This document shows positions 17,166 through 25,639 of a stretch of DNA of 35,509 bases, in pieces. Made by a program: the position numbers and the translations under genes. Each line of letters begins with the position of its first letter. Position 1 is the stretch's first letter. Below the pieces are notes generated by a model that did not search any database, was not told where the DNA came from, and saw nothing but the letters and a program-made list of their open reading frames with translations. The stretch is from Bacillota bacterium (GTDB lineage Bacteria; Bacillota; Clostridia; Christensenellales; Aristaeellaceae): the NCBI GenBank assembly GCA_023413135.1, contig JAEZQK010000070.1:1-35509 (forward strand), in the 5' to 3' direction.

Positions 17166-18785
17166 TTAATAGCAGGCTATATTACTGTCCGTCCGCTTTT
17201 CCGTGCCGCCAATCAGCGTGCCTTCCGCGTTGCGTATAATCATCTGCCCGCGACCGAAGGCGACTTTATCCAGCGCCACTTCCACCTTGTGTCCCCTGGC
17301 ACTAAGCTGCTTGGCGATCTCGATATTGAAATCATCCTCCACCACGAAACGGTTGTCCCGCATCCACTGCCAGCGGGGCGCATCCAGCGCCTGCTGGGGA
17401 TTCAGATGGAAATCGATCAGGTTCATGGCCACCTGCACATGGCCCTGGGGCTGCATGTAGCCTCCCATCACGCCAAAGGGGCCTACGGCCCGGCCGTCCT
17501 TTAGCAGGAAGCCGGGAATGATGGTATGGTATGACTTCTTGCGGGGCATGAGGCAGTTTGCATCCTTTTGATCCAGGGAGAAATCATGGCCCCTGTTTTG
17601 CAGGCTGATGCCCGTTCCGCGGGCGACGATACCGGAGCCGAAACCCATGTAGTTGCTTTGGATATAGGAAACCATATTCCCCTCGCCGTCGGCCGCGCAC
17701 AGGTAGACCGTGCCGCTCTTGGGCGGCGTGCCGGCCACAGGTGTTTTGGCCGTTTCCCCGATCTCCCTTGCCCGGATTACGCCGTAGGAAGGCTGCAAAA
17801 AGTCATGGTAATCAATGGACATGGCCTTTGGATCGGTCACGTAATGCAGCCCGTCGGCAAAGGCCAGCTTCATGGCCTCCCATTGCTTGTGGAAGGTATC
17901 GGCGTCCTCTTTTTGCGTAAATTCAAACTCCTTGAGAATGTTTAGCGCCATGAGCGCCACAATGCCCTGGCCGTTGGGGGGTATCTCGCAAACATCGTAG
18001 CCCCTGTAGTTCACGGAAATGGGCTCCACCCAGGAAACATCGTATTCCGAAAAGTCTTCCTTGCAGAAATATCCGCCAAACTCCCTGCTGTCCGCTACAA
18101 TACGGTCGGCCAGCTCCCCTTTGTAAAAATCATCTGCGGCCGACGCGGCGATCTTTTCCAGCGTATCGGCATGATTGGGCAGCCTGACGATGCTTCCCGC
18201 CAAAGGTGGCTCCCCGCCAGGAGCGAATGTCCTGAACCATTCTGCAAACTCCGGTGCGGTATTCATGGCACTATACCGGCTGAACGCCAGCTTCCACATC
18301 CTTGCCAGGTTGGGGGAAGCAGGGTAGCCAAAACGGGCATAATCGATGGCCGGGGCCAGCACATCCTGAAGCGGTGCTTTTCCGAAACGCCCGTTCAGCG
18401 CCGCCCATGCCTTGGGTGCGCCGGGCACCATGACGGGGGTCCAGCCATAGGCGGGTATCTTTCCGCCGGCGGGATTTTGAGAAAGTACCTTCTCTATGGA
18501 AATATCCCTGGGGGCCCAGCCGCTGCCGTTGAGGCCATACAGCTTGCGGTCCTTTTGGATCCACACCAAAGCAAAGGCATCGCTGCCGATGCCGTTGGCC
18601 GTAGGCTCCACCACGGTCAGGGCGGCGGCTGTGGCAACGGCCGCATCCACTGCGTTGCCGCCCCTGCGCATAACCTCCAGCCCGGCGGCGGAAGCCTGGG
18701 GCGACGAAGCGGCCACCATGCCGCGGTTGGCGTACACGGGATACCGGGTGGATGCATAAGGAACGAAGATGGGATCAAACTTCAT
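17166..18785 (-). CDS. Cytoplasmic gamma-glutamyltransferase-like hydrolase (YwrD-like)
   Basis: This is an Ntn-hydrolase of 539 aa that should cut itself and then cleave gamma-glutamyl bonds, for example in glutathione. The conserved N-terminal region contains VAASSPQASAAG and RRGGNAVDAA. The predicted nucleophile is Thr359 in SGTVYLC, which becomes the N-terminus of the small subunit after self-cleavage. GEGNMVSY and the glycine-rich GFGSGIV follow. There is no signal peptide, unlike secreted GGT, so it should act in the cytoplasm; from memory B. subtilis YwrD is similar in this. The ATG at 18785 overlaps the stop of the peptide ATPase (ATGA), with GGAGGA before it. It is the last gene of a peptide-importer operon, so the imported peptide is probably its substrate. 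The strict substrate is unknown. Confidence 0.86.
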   Translation of the reverse strand: MKFDPIFVPYASTRYPVYANRGMVAASSPQASAAGLEVMRRGGNAVDAAVATAAALTVVEPTANGIGSDAFALVWIQKDRKLYGLNGSGWAPRDISIEKVLSQNPAGGKIPAYGWTPVMVPGAPKAWAALNGRFGKAPLQDVLAPAIDYARFGYPASPNLARMWKLAFSRYSAMNTAPEFAEWFRTFAPGGEPPLAGSIVRLPNHADTLEKIAASAADDFYKGELADRIVADSREFGGYFCKEDFSEYDVSWVEPISVNYRGYDVCEIPPNGQGIVALMALNILKEFEFTQKEDADTFHKQWEAMKLAFADGLHYVTDPKAMSIDYHDFLQPSYGVIRAREIGETAKTPVAGTPPKSGTVYLCAADGEGNMVSYIQSNYMGFGSGIVARGTGISLQNRGHDFSLDQKDANCLMPRKKSYHTIIPGFLLKDGRAVGPFGVMGGYMQPQGHVQVAMNLIDFHLNPQQALDAPRWQWMRDNRFVVEDDFNIEIAKQLSARGHKVEVALDKVAFGRGQMIIRNAEGTLIGGTEKRTDSNIACY

Positions 18786-20335
18786 TTTGCTTCCTCCATA
18801 GTAGGCATTTGGCCGTGCAGGTGGCAGGCGGTAAAGTGCCCCGGTTCCGTCTGCACAAGAGGCGGCTTTTTTTCCTTGCATACGTCCATGCAGTGCATGC
18901 AGCGGGTGTGGAAGGGGCAGCCGCGGGGGGGCTTGAGGGCACTGGGCACCTCCCCCTCCAGCACCTTTTCCTCCTTGGCGTCCGGGCACACCACAGGGCG
19001 CGGCACGGAGTCAAGAAGGGAAACCGTATAAGGATGCTGCGGGCTGTGAAACAGCGCTTTGCTGTCGGCCAGCTCGCATACATTGCCAAGGTACATCACC
19101 AGGATACGGTCACAGAAATATTTGACAACGCCAAGGTCATGGGTGATAAACAGGTAGGTGAGCTGCTTCTTGCGGCTCAATTGATTCAAAAGCTCCAGGA
19201 TCTGCGCCTGTACGGACACGTCCAGCGCGGAGACCGATTCGTCAAGCACCACGAATTTGGGGTCCAGGGCGATGGCCCTGGCGATCCCCACGCGCTGCTT
19301 CTGGCCGCCGCTTAGCGCATGGGGGTACGAATAATAATGCTCGCGCTTCAGTCCTACCTGTTCCAAAAGCGTTATCACTTTTTCTCTGCGCTTTTCAGGG
19401 CCGTAATCCGTATTGATCACGAATACTTCCTCTATGGCTTTGCCCACGGACTGCCGCGGGTCCAGGCTGGCCGCGGGGTCCTGGAAGATCATCTGCATGT
19501 CGCGGCGAAGGATGCGCATCTCCCGGCCGGTCAGCTTGCCCAGATTGATCCCCGTTTCATAATTGCGGTCCAACTTTTCCCGGTACGTTGGATCATGGCA
19601 CAGTTCCGTAATGGGCGACACGTATTTTCCCTTATATTCAAAAGCTGTTTGGCGAAAGCTTAGGGCCTTTTCCATATGCGCCCTGAAATCCGCCTCATGC
19701 TCTGCAATCTTCTTGCTCAACCCTTCAGCCAGGCGGCCGGCAATGGTGTTTTTCTCCTGCTCGGCCGCAAGGCGGGCACGGGCATTGAATGCTTCATGGG
19801 CCAGGGTGACCTCCTGATGACTTTTCAAAAACAACTGCTGTATCTCCGGCAGCTTTTCACTGGTGATCAGGGAACCAACCGTGCGGGAGCCTTCCCGAAG
19901 CTGGCGGGAGGCCTCCTTACGGTATTCCTTTGATCTTATCTCCAGTGCGGCTATGGTTTTTGCCCCATCTGCCTGCGTCCCTTTTGATTGTAAAGCCTGT
20001 ATCTCCCGGTCGGCCTGCAAAGACCGGTCATATGCCTTCCGGGCCTTTTGCTGATAGATGAGCAATTTTTCAATTTCTTTCCTGAGATATTTGGGTGCCA
20101 TCTCCTCCGGCGCGATGCCGTAATAGATGCAGGCGCCGCTGGTCTGGGGATAGAGCTGCAAAATCATCCGGCCCAGCGTGGATTTTCCGCAGCCGGATTC
20201 CCCCACCACGCCAAACTTTTCCCCGGCATACATGGTGAAGCTGACGTCTTCCAGCGCCTTGATACTCACGCCGCGCTTTAAAACAAAATGCTTCTTGAGC
20301 TTTTTCAGCTCCAGGATGGGCACTTTTTCACTCAT
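18782..20335 (-). CDS. Peptide ABC transporter ATPase (DppF/OppF type) with a large insertion
   Basis: This is the second ATPase of the peptide importer, 517 aa against a usual 320-340. Walker A is GESGCGKST (44-52). About 190 residues (roughly 72-265) then separate it from the Q-loop (QMIFQDP, Q285), where about 25 are normal. The insertion is rich in Ala, Lys, Glu, Gln and Arg with long helical stretches, suggesting a coiled coil. After it come LSGGQ (341-345), Walker B FVVLDE (361-366), switch His399 and the OppD/F C-terminal extension with a cysteine cluster (CPFHTRCMHCMDVC). The reading frame is continuous, and codon use in the insert looks normal. The ATG at 20335 overlaps the upstream ATPase by 8 bases, with GGAGGA before it. 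Confidence 0.9.
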   Translation of the reverse strand: MSEKVPILELKKLKKHFVLKRGVSIKALEDVSFTMYAGEKFGVVGESGCGKSTLGRMILQLYPQTSGACIYYGIAPEEMAPKYLRKEIEKLLIYQQKARKAYDRSLQADREIQALQSKGTQADGAKTIAALEIRSKEYRKEASRQLREGSRTVGSLITSEKLPEIQQLFLKSHQEVTLAHEAFNARARLAAEQEKNTIAGRLAEGLSKKIAEHEADFRAHMEKALSFRQTAFEYKGKYVSPITELCHDPTYREKLDRNYETGINLGKLTGREMRILRRDMQMIFQDPAASLDPRQSVGKAIEEVFVINTDYGPEKRREKVITLLEQVGLKREHYYSYPHALSGGQKQRVGIARAIALDPKFVVLDESVSALDVSVQAQILELLNQLSRKKQLTYLFITHDLGVVKYFCDRILVMYLGNVCELADSKALFHSPQHPYTVSLLDSVPRPVVCPDAKEEKVLEGEVPSALKPPRGCPFHTRCMHCMDVCKEKKPPLVQTEPGHFTACHLHGQMPTMEEAK

Positions 20336-21305
20336 TGCCGTCCTCCTCCACCTTGTGGCAGGAAACAAAATGACCCGCTTCATATTCGATTTCCCTGGGC
20401 ACCTCGGTTTTGCACCGCTCAGATGCATGCTTGCAGCGCGGATGGAATCTGCAGCCCGGAATATTCTCCGTAAGATTCGGAAAGGAACCGGGGATGGCCT
20501 GTATTTGAAAGTCGTCATCATCCACATTGGGGACGGCGTTCATAAGCCCGATGGTGTAGGGATGGCGCGGATGGTTGAAGATGTCGGCAACCAATCCTTC
20601 CTCCACCTTCCGCCCGGAATAGAGGATCACCACCCGGTCGGCGATCTCCGCCACAACGCCCAGGTCATGGGTGATGAACAGGATGCCCGCATTGATCTCT
20701 CTTTTCAGGGATTTCAAAAGAAGCAGCACCTGCTTCTGGATCGTCACATCCAGCGCGGTGGTGGGCTCATCGGCAATTAGCAGGCTGGGCTTTACGGTGA
20801 GCACCATGGCGATCATGATCCGCTGGCGCAGGCCCCCGCTTAACTGGAAAGGAAACTGGCGCATGCGTTCCTCGGGGTTGGCGATGCCCACCCGCTCAAG
20901 ATATTTCACCGCCATCTTGCGCGCTTCCTGCCTGCCCATCCCCTTATGGTGGCGCAGCCCTTCGGTGAGCTGGTAACCGATGGTCAGCAGCGGATTCAAG
21001 GCAGTCATGGGCTCCTGGAAGATCATGCCCATCTTCCTGCCCCGCACCGCATTGCGCTGCTTTTGTGTCATTTGGGTCAGTTCCATGCCGTCCAGCCTGA
21101 TGTTGCCGGATACCACCTTCCCGTTCAGGGGAAGAAGATCCATCACGGCCAAGGTGCTTACGCTCTTGCCGCATCCGCTTTCGCCAACCATGCACAGCGT
21201 TTCGCCCCGGCCAATGTCAAAGGAGATGCCGCGTAGCACCTGATAATCCTTCTGTCCGATTCTAAACGTTGTGATCAGGTCTTTGACCTCAAGGACCTTC
21301 TCCAT
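20328..21305 (-). CDS. Peptide ABC transporter ATPase (DppD/OppD type)
   Basis: This is the first ATPase of the peptide importer, 325 aa, of normal length. Walker A is GESGCGKS (41-48), followed by FQEPMTALNP at the Q-loop, signature LSGGLRQR, Walker B LLIADEPTTALD and the OppD/F-type C-terminus with CRFHPRCKHASERC. The ATG at 21305 is chosen because the homologous N-terminus begins at MEKVLEV; a longer frame runs upstream into the intergenic hairpin. The ribosome-binding site is not strong. The gene overlaps the next ATPase by 8 bases. Confidence 0.92.
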   Translation of the reverse strand: MEKVLEVKDLITTFRIGQKDYQVLRGISFDIGRGETLCMVGESGCGKSVSTLAVMDLLPLNGKVVSGNIRLDGMELTQMTQKQRNAVRGRKMGMIFQEPMTALNPLLTIGYQLTEGLRHHKGMGRQEARKMAVKYLERVGIANPEERMRQFPFQLSGGLRQRIMIAMVLTVKPSLLIADEPTTALDVTIQKQVLLLLKSLKREINAGILFITHDLGVVAEIADRVVILYSGRKVEEGLVADIFNHPRHPYTIGLMNAVPNVDDDDFQIQAIPGSFPNLTENIPGCRFHPRCKHASERCKTEVPREIEYEAGHFVSCHKVEEDGNE

Positions 21306-21339
21306 GCCTGCGGCCCGCCTTCCTTTAAGCGATTTATGC

Positions 21340-21378
21340 AAGCCGCGGACAGGCATCATAACTGCCTGCCCGCGGCTT
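21340..21378 (-). other. Strong intercistronic hairpin downstream of the peptide-binding gene
   Basis: AAGCCGCGGACAGGCA (21340-21355) and TGCCTGCCCGCGGCTT (21363-21378) pair at 15 of 16 positions around a 7-base loop. It begins 13 nt after the binding-protein stop. No T run follows on the minus strand, so partial termination or protection of the upstream mRNA is more likely than full termination. Confidence 0.65.
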
Positions 21379-21391
21379 AACGCCATTGATG

Positions 21392-22936
21392 TTATTTGAT
21401 GATAATGTCTTTGAGATAGAATGTGCCGTCCACGCCGCGCATAACGCCTTCATACGCATTGTTGAACGCAAACAGGTTTACGGCGTTATATACAGGCACC
21501 GCATACGCCTCGTCCAGCAGAAGCTTGTTGGCGGCTTCCAGCTTCTCGATGCGCAGGGCCGTGTCGGAGGTGGTCTTGCCTTCCAGGACAAGTTTATCGA
21601 ACGCTTCGTCGTTGATCCTGGCACGTTGGCTGCTCTTTACGGATTCCCAGTTGGGCTCCAGGAGCTCGGTGCCGTCGCGGGTCACGTTGGACCAGGCGGC
21701 CAAAGAGATGTCGAAACGGTCGTCAACTTTGCTTTCCGTGAGCCAGGCGGACCAGTCGATGGTCTCGATCTGGACGTTGTTCAGGCCCGCTTCCTGCAGG
21801 TTGGACTGGAAGTATTCGCCCAGGGGCGTGTAGACCGGCGTGCTGGGAACAAGGAACTTAATGGGTTCGTCGGCCCAGCCGTTCTTCGTGATGATTTCCT
21901 TGGCGCCTTCGGGATCATAGGGATAACCGAAGCTTTCGGCGGCTTCCGTATAGCCGAACACGTTGGGGCCAATGATGCTGGCGGAATGGGAAGCATAGCC
22001 TTCCATGACGAAATCGGTGTAGCCCTGGGTATCCAGTGCCTTGAATATAGCGATGCGGAAGTCCTTGTTGGCCATGATGGGGTTCACATAGGAAGTGGGG
22101 CGGAGCATGACGTAAACGACCTGGGCGGCCGGAGACGTCATGAAGGTCACATTGGGCATGGCCTCCACCCTGGGAATCTGCTGCACGGATACGTTAGGCA
22201 GGAAATCGGCCTCGCCGTTTTCCAGCCGGGCGATGGCGGTGGATTCCTCGGCGATGATGGTCATGGTCACATTTTTGACGGCCGGAGCGCCGCCCCAATA
22301 TTCTTCATTGGCCGTGAGCACCACATTGGAGCCTGAAACGGAGCTGACGAACTTATAGGGGCCGGTGCCGACAGGGGCGATCATCAAATCCTGGGCAGCC
22401 TGCGCCGTGGGTGAAACGATGGCCGAGTTGGTGTGAGCCAGCTTGGCCAGCAGCACGCCGTCCTCGTAGGTGAGATTCAGGCGGATGGTGTACTCACCCA
22501 GCACTTCCATGGTATCGATGGAGGCGACGATGGAGGCGCGTGCGGAACCGAAGGCCGGATCCTTGATGAGGCTGAAGGTATACTTCACGGCCTCGGCATT
22601 AAAGGGCGTGCCGTCATGGAACTTCACATTTTCCCGCAGCTTGATGATAGCGGACTTGCCGTCTGCGCTAAACTCCGGCAGCGATTCCGCCAGCAGGCAG
22701 ATATAGTTGCCGTCGGGCCCGATGCGGTACAGCGTCTCGTAGAGCTGGGCGTTTACATACGTGGAGACAGCGTCGTTGGTACGCAGCGGGTCAAAGCCGG
22801 TGAACGGAGCGGTCAGGGCTACGTTGAACATTTTGTCCGCGGAGGCGGCAAACGCCACATTGCCCAAGGATAAAGCGACGAACACAACCAGCGTCAGGAC
22901 CAGGGCGAGAGGTCTTTTCATGTGCTTTCCGTTCAT
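21392..22936 (-). CDS. Peptide-binding protein, family 5 (DppA/OppA-like)
   Basis: This is the extracellular receptor of the peptide importer, 514 aa. The signal peptide has a hydrophobic core (about residues 10-25) and a likely signal peptidase I site after AFA. There is no lipobox cysteine. Family 5 features are FDPLRTNDAVS, the NVKFHDGTPFNAEAVKYTF signature, and later IGPNVFGY and PYDPEGAKEII. The ATG at 22936 has AAGGAG 8 nt upstream; a TTG two codons earlier is less likely. It is the third gene of the operon and is bracketed by hairpins. Linked genes suggest gamma-glutamyl peptides as ligand, which is inference. Confidence 0.92.
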   Translation of the reverse strand: MNGKHMKRPLALVLTLVVFVALSLGNVAFAASADKMFNVALTAPFTGFDPLRTNDAVSTYVNAQLYETLYRIGPDGNYICLLAESLPEFSADGKSAIIKLRENVKFHDGTPFNAEAVKYTFSLIKDPAFGSARASIVASIDTMEVLGEYTIRLNLTYEDGVLLAKLAHTNSAIVSPTAQAAQDLMIAPVGTGPYKFVSSVSGSNVVLTANEEYWGGAPAVKNVTMTIIAEESTAIARLENGEADFLPNVSVQQIPRVEAMPNVTFMTSPAAQVVYVMLRPTSYVNPIMANKDFRIAIFKALDTQGYTDFVMEGYASHSASIIGPNVFGYTEAAESFGYPYDPEGAKEIITKNGWADEPIKFLVPSTPVYTPLGEYFQSNLQEAGLNNVQIETIDWSAWLTESKVDDRFDISLAAWSNVTRDGTELLEPNWESVKSSQRARINDEAFDKLVLEGKTTSDTALRIEKLEAANKLLLDEAYAVPVYNAVNLFAFNNAYEGVMRGVDGTFYLKDIIIK

Positions 22937-22969
22937 TCTCAATACTCCTTGTTTATTCTATTATTACAA

Positions 22970-22990
22970 CCTTCCCGCGAAGCGGGAGGG
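22970..22990 (-). other. Hairpin between the DppC-type and DppA-type genes
   Basis: Arms of 9 bases (CCTTCCCGC and GCGGGAGGG, one wobble pair) surround a 3-base loop, 16 nt after the permease stop. There is no T run. Together with the hairpin at 21340-21378 it brackets the binding-protein gene. Confidence 0.5.
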
Positions 22991-23006
22991 ATGCAACACG
23001 TATGGG

Positions 23007-23903
23007 CTAATCCTTCAGGCTGGGATCCAGAATATCCCGCAGCTTGTCGCCCAGCACATTGAAGCAAATGATGGTGATCATGACCGTCACGCCAGGGATG
23101 GTGATCAGGCTGGCACGCTTCCACATATACTCCTTCGCCGCGGCGATCATACCGCCCCATTCCGGCGCAGGCGACGGCACCCCCATGCCAAGATAGCTCA
23201 ACGTGGAAATGGAGATGATGGACGTCGCCATGCGCATGGTGGCGATTACGATGATCAGTGGCAGGCAGTTTTTCAGGATATGGGCAAACAGTATCCTAAA
23301 GTTGCTGGCGCCCACCGACCTAATGGCGGTCACATAATCTTCCGCCTTGATTTGAAGCACCTTGCCGCGGACCATGCGGGCAAAATTGGGGATGGACCAG
23401 ATGCTGATGGCCAGCGCCGCATTGAATGTGCTTGTACCCAGCATGGCAATGATCAGCATGGCCAGCAAAATGCCGGGGAAGGTAAACAGCAAATCCATAA
23501 AGCGCATGATGATATTGTCCAGGCGTTTGTAATAGCCGGCCAGGAGGCCGAGAAAAACGCCCATCACCGAACCCATGGCGGTGGAAATGAACCCTACCGC
23601 CAGAGAAATGCGGCCCCCCCACAGGAGGCGGGAGAATACATCCCTGCCCAAATGATCGGTACCGAAGATATGCCCCGGAACATAGCTGGCGTTAAGCTTC
23701 GGATCGCTGGAGTATTTGGCCCAGAAGGCCGGCGCAAGCTTCGTGCGGATGTTGGTCGCTTCGGGATCATAAGGCGCAATCACGGGGGCGAGGGCGACCA
23801 GCACAATTTCAATGACAAGCACCACAAAGCATACCGTTGCCAGCTTATTTTTCAAAAGCTTGGCCATCGCTACCCTGAAGGGATTGGTCCACCCGATTTC
23901 CAT
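23007..23903 (-). CDS. Peptide ABC transporter permease (DppC/OppC type)
   Basis: This is a membrane subunit of 298 aa, normal for DppC. The N-terminus has the family's short cytoplasmic lead (NPFRVAMAKLLKNK) and then the first span (about 19-42). HIFGTDHLGRDVFSRLLWG is the conserved motif before the transporter core. The EAA-type loop is AEDYVTAIRSVGAS. Strong GGAGGGGG precedes the ATG. It lies 27 nt after the DppB-type gene. Confidence 0.93.
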   Translation of the reverse strand: MEIGWTNPFRVAMAKLLKNKLATVCFVVLVIEIVLVALAPVIAPYDPEATNIRTKLAPAFWAKYSSDPKLNASYVPGHIFGTDHLGRDVFSRLLWGGRISLAVGFISTAMGSVMGVFLGLLAGYYKRLDNIIMRFMDLLFTFPGILLAMLIIAMLGTSTFNAALAISIWSIPNFARMVRGKVLQIKAEDYVTAIRSVGASNFRILFAHILKNCLPLIIVIATMRMATSIISISTLSYLGMGVPSPAPEWGGMIAAAKEYMWKRASLITIPGVTVMITIICFNVLGDKLRDILDPSLKD

Positions 23904-23930
23904 TCTACCCCCTCCTTCCTTTAACCGGCC

Positions 23931-24872
23931 TCACTTATACGTGATCCTGGGATCAATGAAGCAATAGAGGATATCCACCGCCAGGTTCACCAGGATAAAC
24001 ATGGTGGCGATGATCAGCACCGTGCTTTGCACCACCTGATAGTTCCTGGTATTGATCGCATTGATGAGATATGTGCCGACGCCGTTGATGACAAACACCT
24101 GCTCCGTGATGATGGCGCCGCCCAGCAGCCCGCCGAAGCTGGTACCGAATTGCGTGATCAGCGGAATCAGCGCGTTTCTAAGCGCATGGGCAAACACAAC
24201 GGTCCTCCTGGGCAATCCTTTTGATTTCGCCGTTCTTATGTAGTCGGACTGCAATACATCCAGCATGGCCGACCGCCCGATGCGGGTAAAGCTTGCAATG
24301 GTGGCGGTAGACAGTGCAATGGAAGGCAGGATTGCCTGCTTGAACCCGACAGGCGTCCAAAAAGGCTCGGTCATGCCGCCGGAGGGCAGCCACCTTACCA
24401 CAACGGAAAACAGGTAAACTAGCATGGTACCCAGCCAGAAGTTGGGGATGGATATTCCCGCCAAAGCGCCGGTGGTGATCACATTGTCAATCAGGCTATC
24501 CTTGCGCAGCGCCGTAATAATGCCCGCCGGAATGCCCACCAGGATCGAGAGGATGATGCTGGAGCAGGCCAGGTTCAGCGTGTTTGGCAGACGGACGATG
24601 ATCTCCTGCAATATGGGCTGGCGCGTTGTGTAGGACATGCCCAGATTCAAAGTAAACAGATTCTTCAGATACGTTCCGTATTGGACAAAAAAGGGCTTGT
24701 CAAGCCCCAGGCTGACGCGGACATGCGCTATGTCCTCCGGCGTGGCGCTGGCTCCGGCCACCATGGCCGCAGGATCGCCCGGCGCAATATACAAGCTGGC
24801 AAAAACAATAAATGTCATGCCCAGAATCAGCAGGACCATCAGCAGGATTCTCATCCCGATATATTTCACCAT
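23931..24872 (-). CDS. Peptide ABC transporter permease (DppB/OppB type)
   Basis: This is a membrane subunit of 313 aa, normal for DppB. Features are the N-terminal span (about 9-30), IAPGDPA, the periplasmic-type SLGLDKPFFVQYGTYL segment, and the EAA-type loop with DYIRTAKSKGLPRRTVVFAHA. The ATG at 24872 has an AGGAGAGG site before it. It is the first gene of the dpp-ggt operon. The region upstream (24873-25002) is AT-rich and must hold the promoter, although I could not assign clear -35/-10 boxes. Confidence 0.93.
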   Translation of the reverse strand: MVKYIGMRILLMVLLILGMTFIVFASLYIAPGDPAAMVAGASATPEDIAHVRVSLGLDKPFFVQYGTYLKNLFTLNLGMSYTTRQPILQEIIVRLPNTLNLACSSIILSILVGIPAGIITALRKDSLIDNVITTGALAGISIPNFWLGTMLVYLFSVVVRWLPSGGMTEPFWTPVGFKQAILPSIALSTATIASFTRIGRSAMLDVLQSDYIRTAKSKGLPRRTVVFAHALRNALIPLITQFGTSFGGLLGGAIITEQVFVINGVGTYLINAINTRNYQVVQSTVLIIATMFILVNLAVDILYCFIDPRITYK

Positions 24873-25002
24873 GCAAATCCTCTCCTGTATAAATATATAT
24901 GATCCTGTAGCTTATTGGATACAATAAATGCATGATCGCCTTTGAACACTTGCATAAATCATATGTATGATAACACCGGAAGGCAAAAATATCAATAAAT
25001 AT

Positions 25003-25031
25003 TTGACAAAATGCATGCGTCACGATATGAT
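25003..25031 (+). promoter_or_regulatory. Near-consensus sigma-A promoter of the chromate-transporter pair
   Basis: A perfect TTGACA (25003-25008) and TATGAT (25026-25031) are separated by exactly 17 bases. The transcription start would be near 25038. This is one of the best promoters in the window. Confidence 0.75.
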
Positions 25032-25093
25032 GAATCAAGTCATTTTGGCTATTTATGCCTCGGGCATACATTTTTCATGAGGCGGGTGGGAGT

Positions 25094-25639
25094 TTGAACA
25101 TTTATCTGGATCTGTTTCTTACATTTTCCAGGATCGGCGGTCTTACCTTTGGCGGCGGGTATGCCATGTTGCCCATGCTTCAAAAAGAAGTAGTGGAAAA
25201 ACGTAAATGGATAAGCGAAGCCGAGGTCATGGATTACTACGCCATTGGCCAATGCATGCCGGGCCTTATTGCCGTAAATACGTCGCTTTTTATCGGGAAC
25301 AAGGTCAAAGGCGTACTTGGCAGCATTGCGGCGGGGCTTGGCGTGGTGTTCCCCTCTTTGGTGATTATTATCATCGTTGCCTCATTCATCAGCAACTTTG
25401 CGGATTTGCCGGCAGTGCAGCATGCATTTGCTGGCATCAGAGTCTGTGTGTTTGTGTTGATCGTCAACGCCATTTTGAAGCTGCGCAAAGGCGCCTTGAT
25501 CGACTGGATCACCATTGGCATTTTCGCTGCCGTCTTCCTCCTGTCCGTTTTCACCGAACTTAACCCCATCTACCTCATCATCGCTGCCGGCTTGATCGGT
25601 GTGCTGTCCAAAGGCGGAAAGGTGGCTTTGAAAAAATGA
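25094..25639 (+). CDS. Chromate transporter (CHR) family protein, first half-size subunit
   Basis: This is a membrane protein of 181 aa, one half-size CHR domain. Motifs are FGGGYAMLPMLQKEVVE near the N-terminus and AIGQCMPGLIAVNTSLFIG, then several spans. Full-length CHR proteins have two such domains; here two separate genes supply them. The first family residues (NIYLDLFLTF) begin right after a TTG at 25094, which has a G-rich sequence upstream. An in-frame ATG at 25055 would add 13 residues but has no ribosome-binding site, so TTG is preferred with moderate certainty. The natural substrate may be chromate, sulfate or another anion. Confidence 0.82.
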   Translation: MNIYLDLFLTFSRIGGLTFGGGYAMLPMLQKEVVEKRKWISEAEVMDYYAIGQCMPGLIAVNTSLFIGNKVKGVLGSIAAGLGVVFPSLVIIIIVASFISNFADLPAVQHAFAGIRVCVFVLIVNAILKLRKGALIDWITIGIFAAVFLLSVFTELNPIYLIIAAGLIGVLSKGGKVALKK

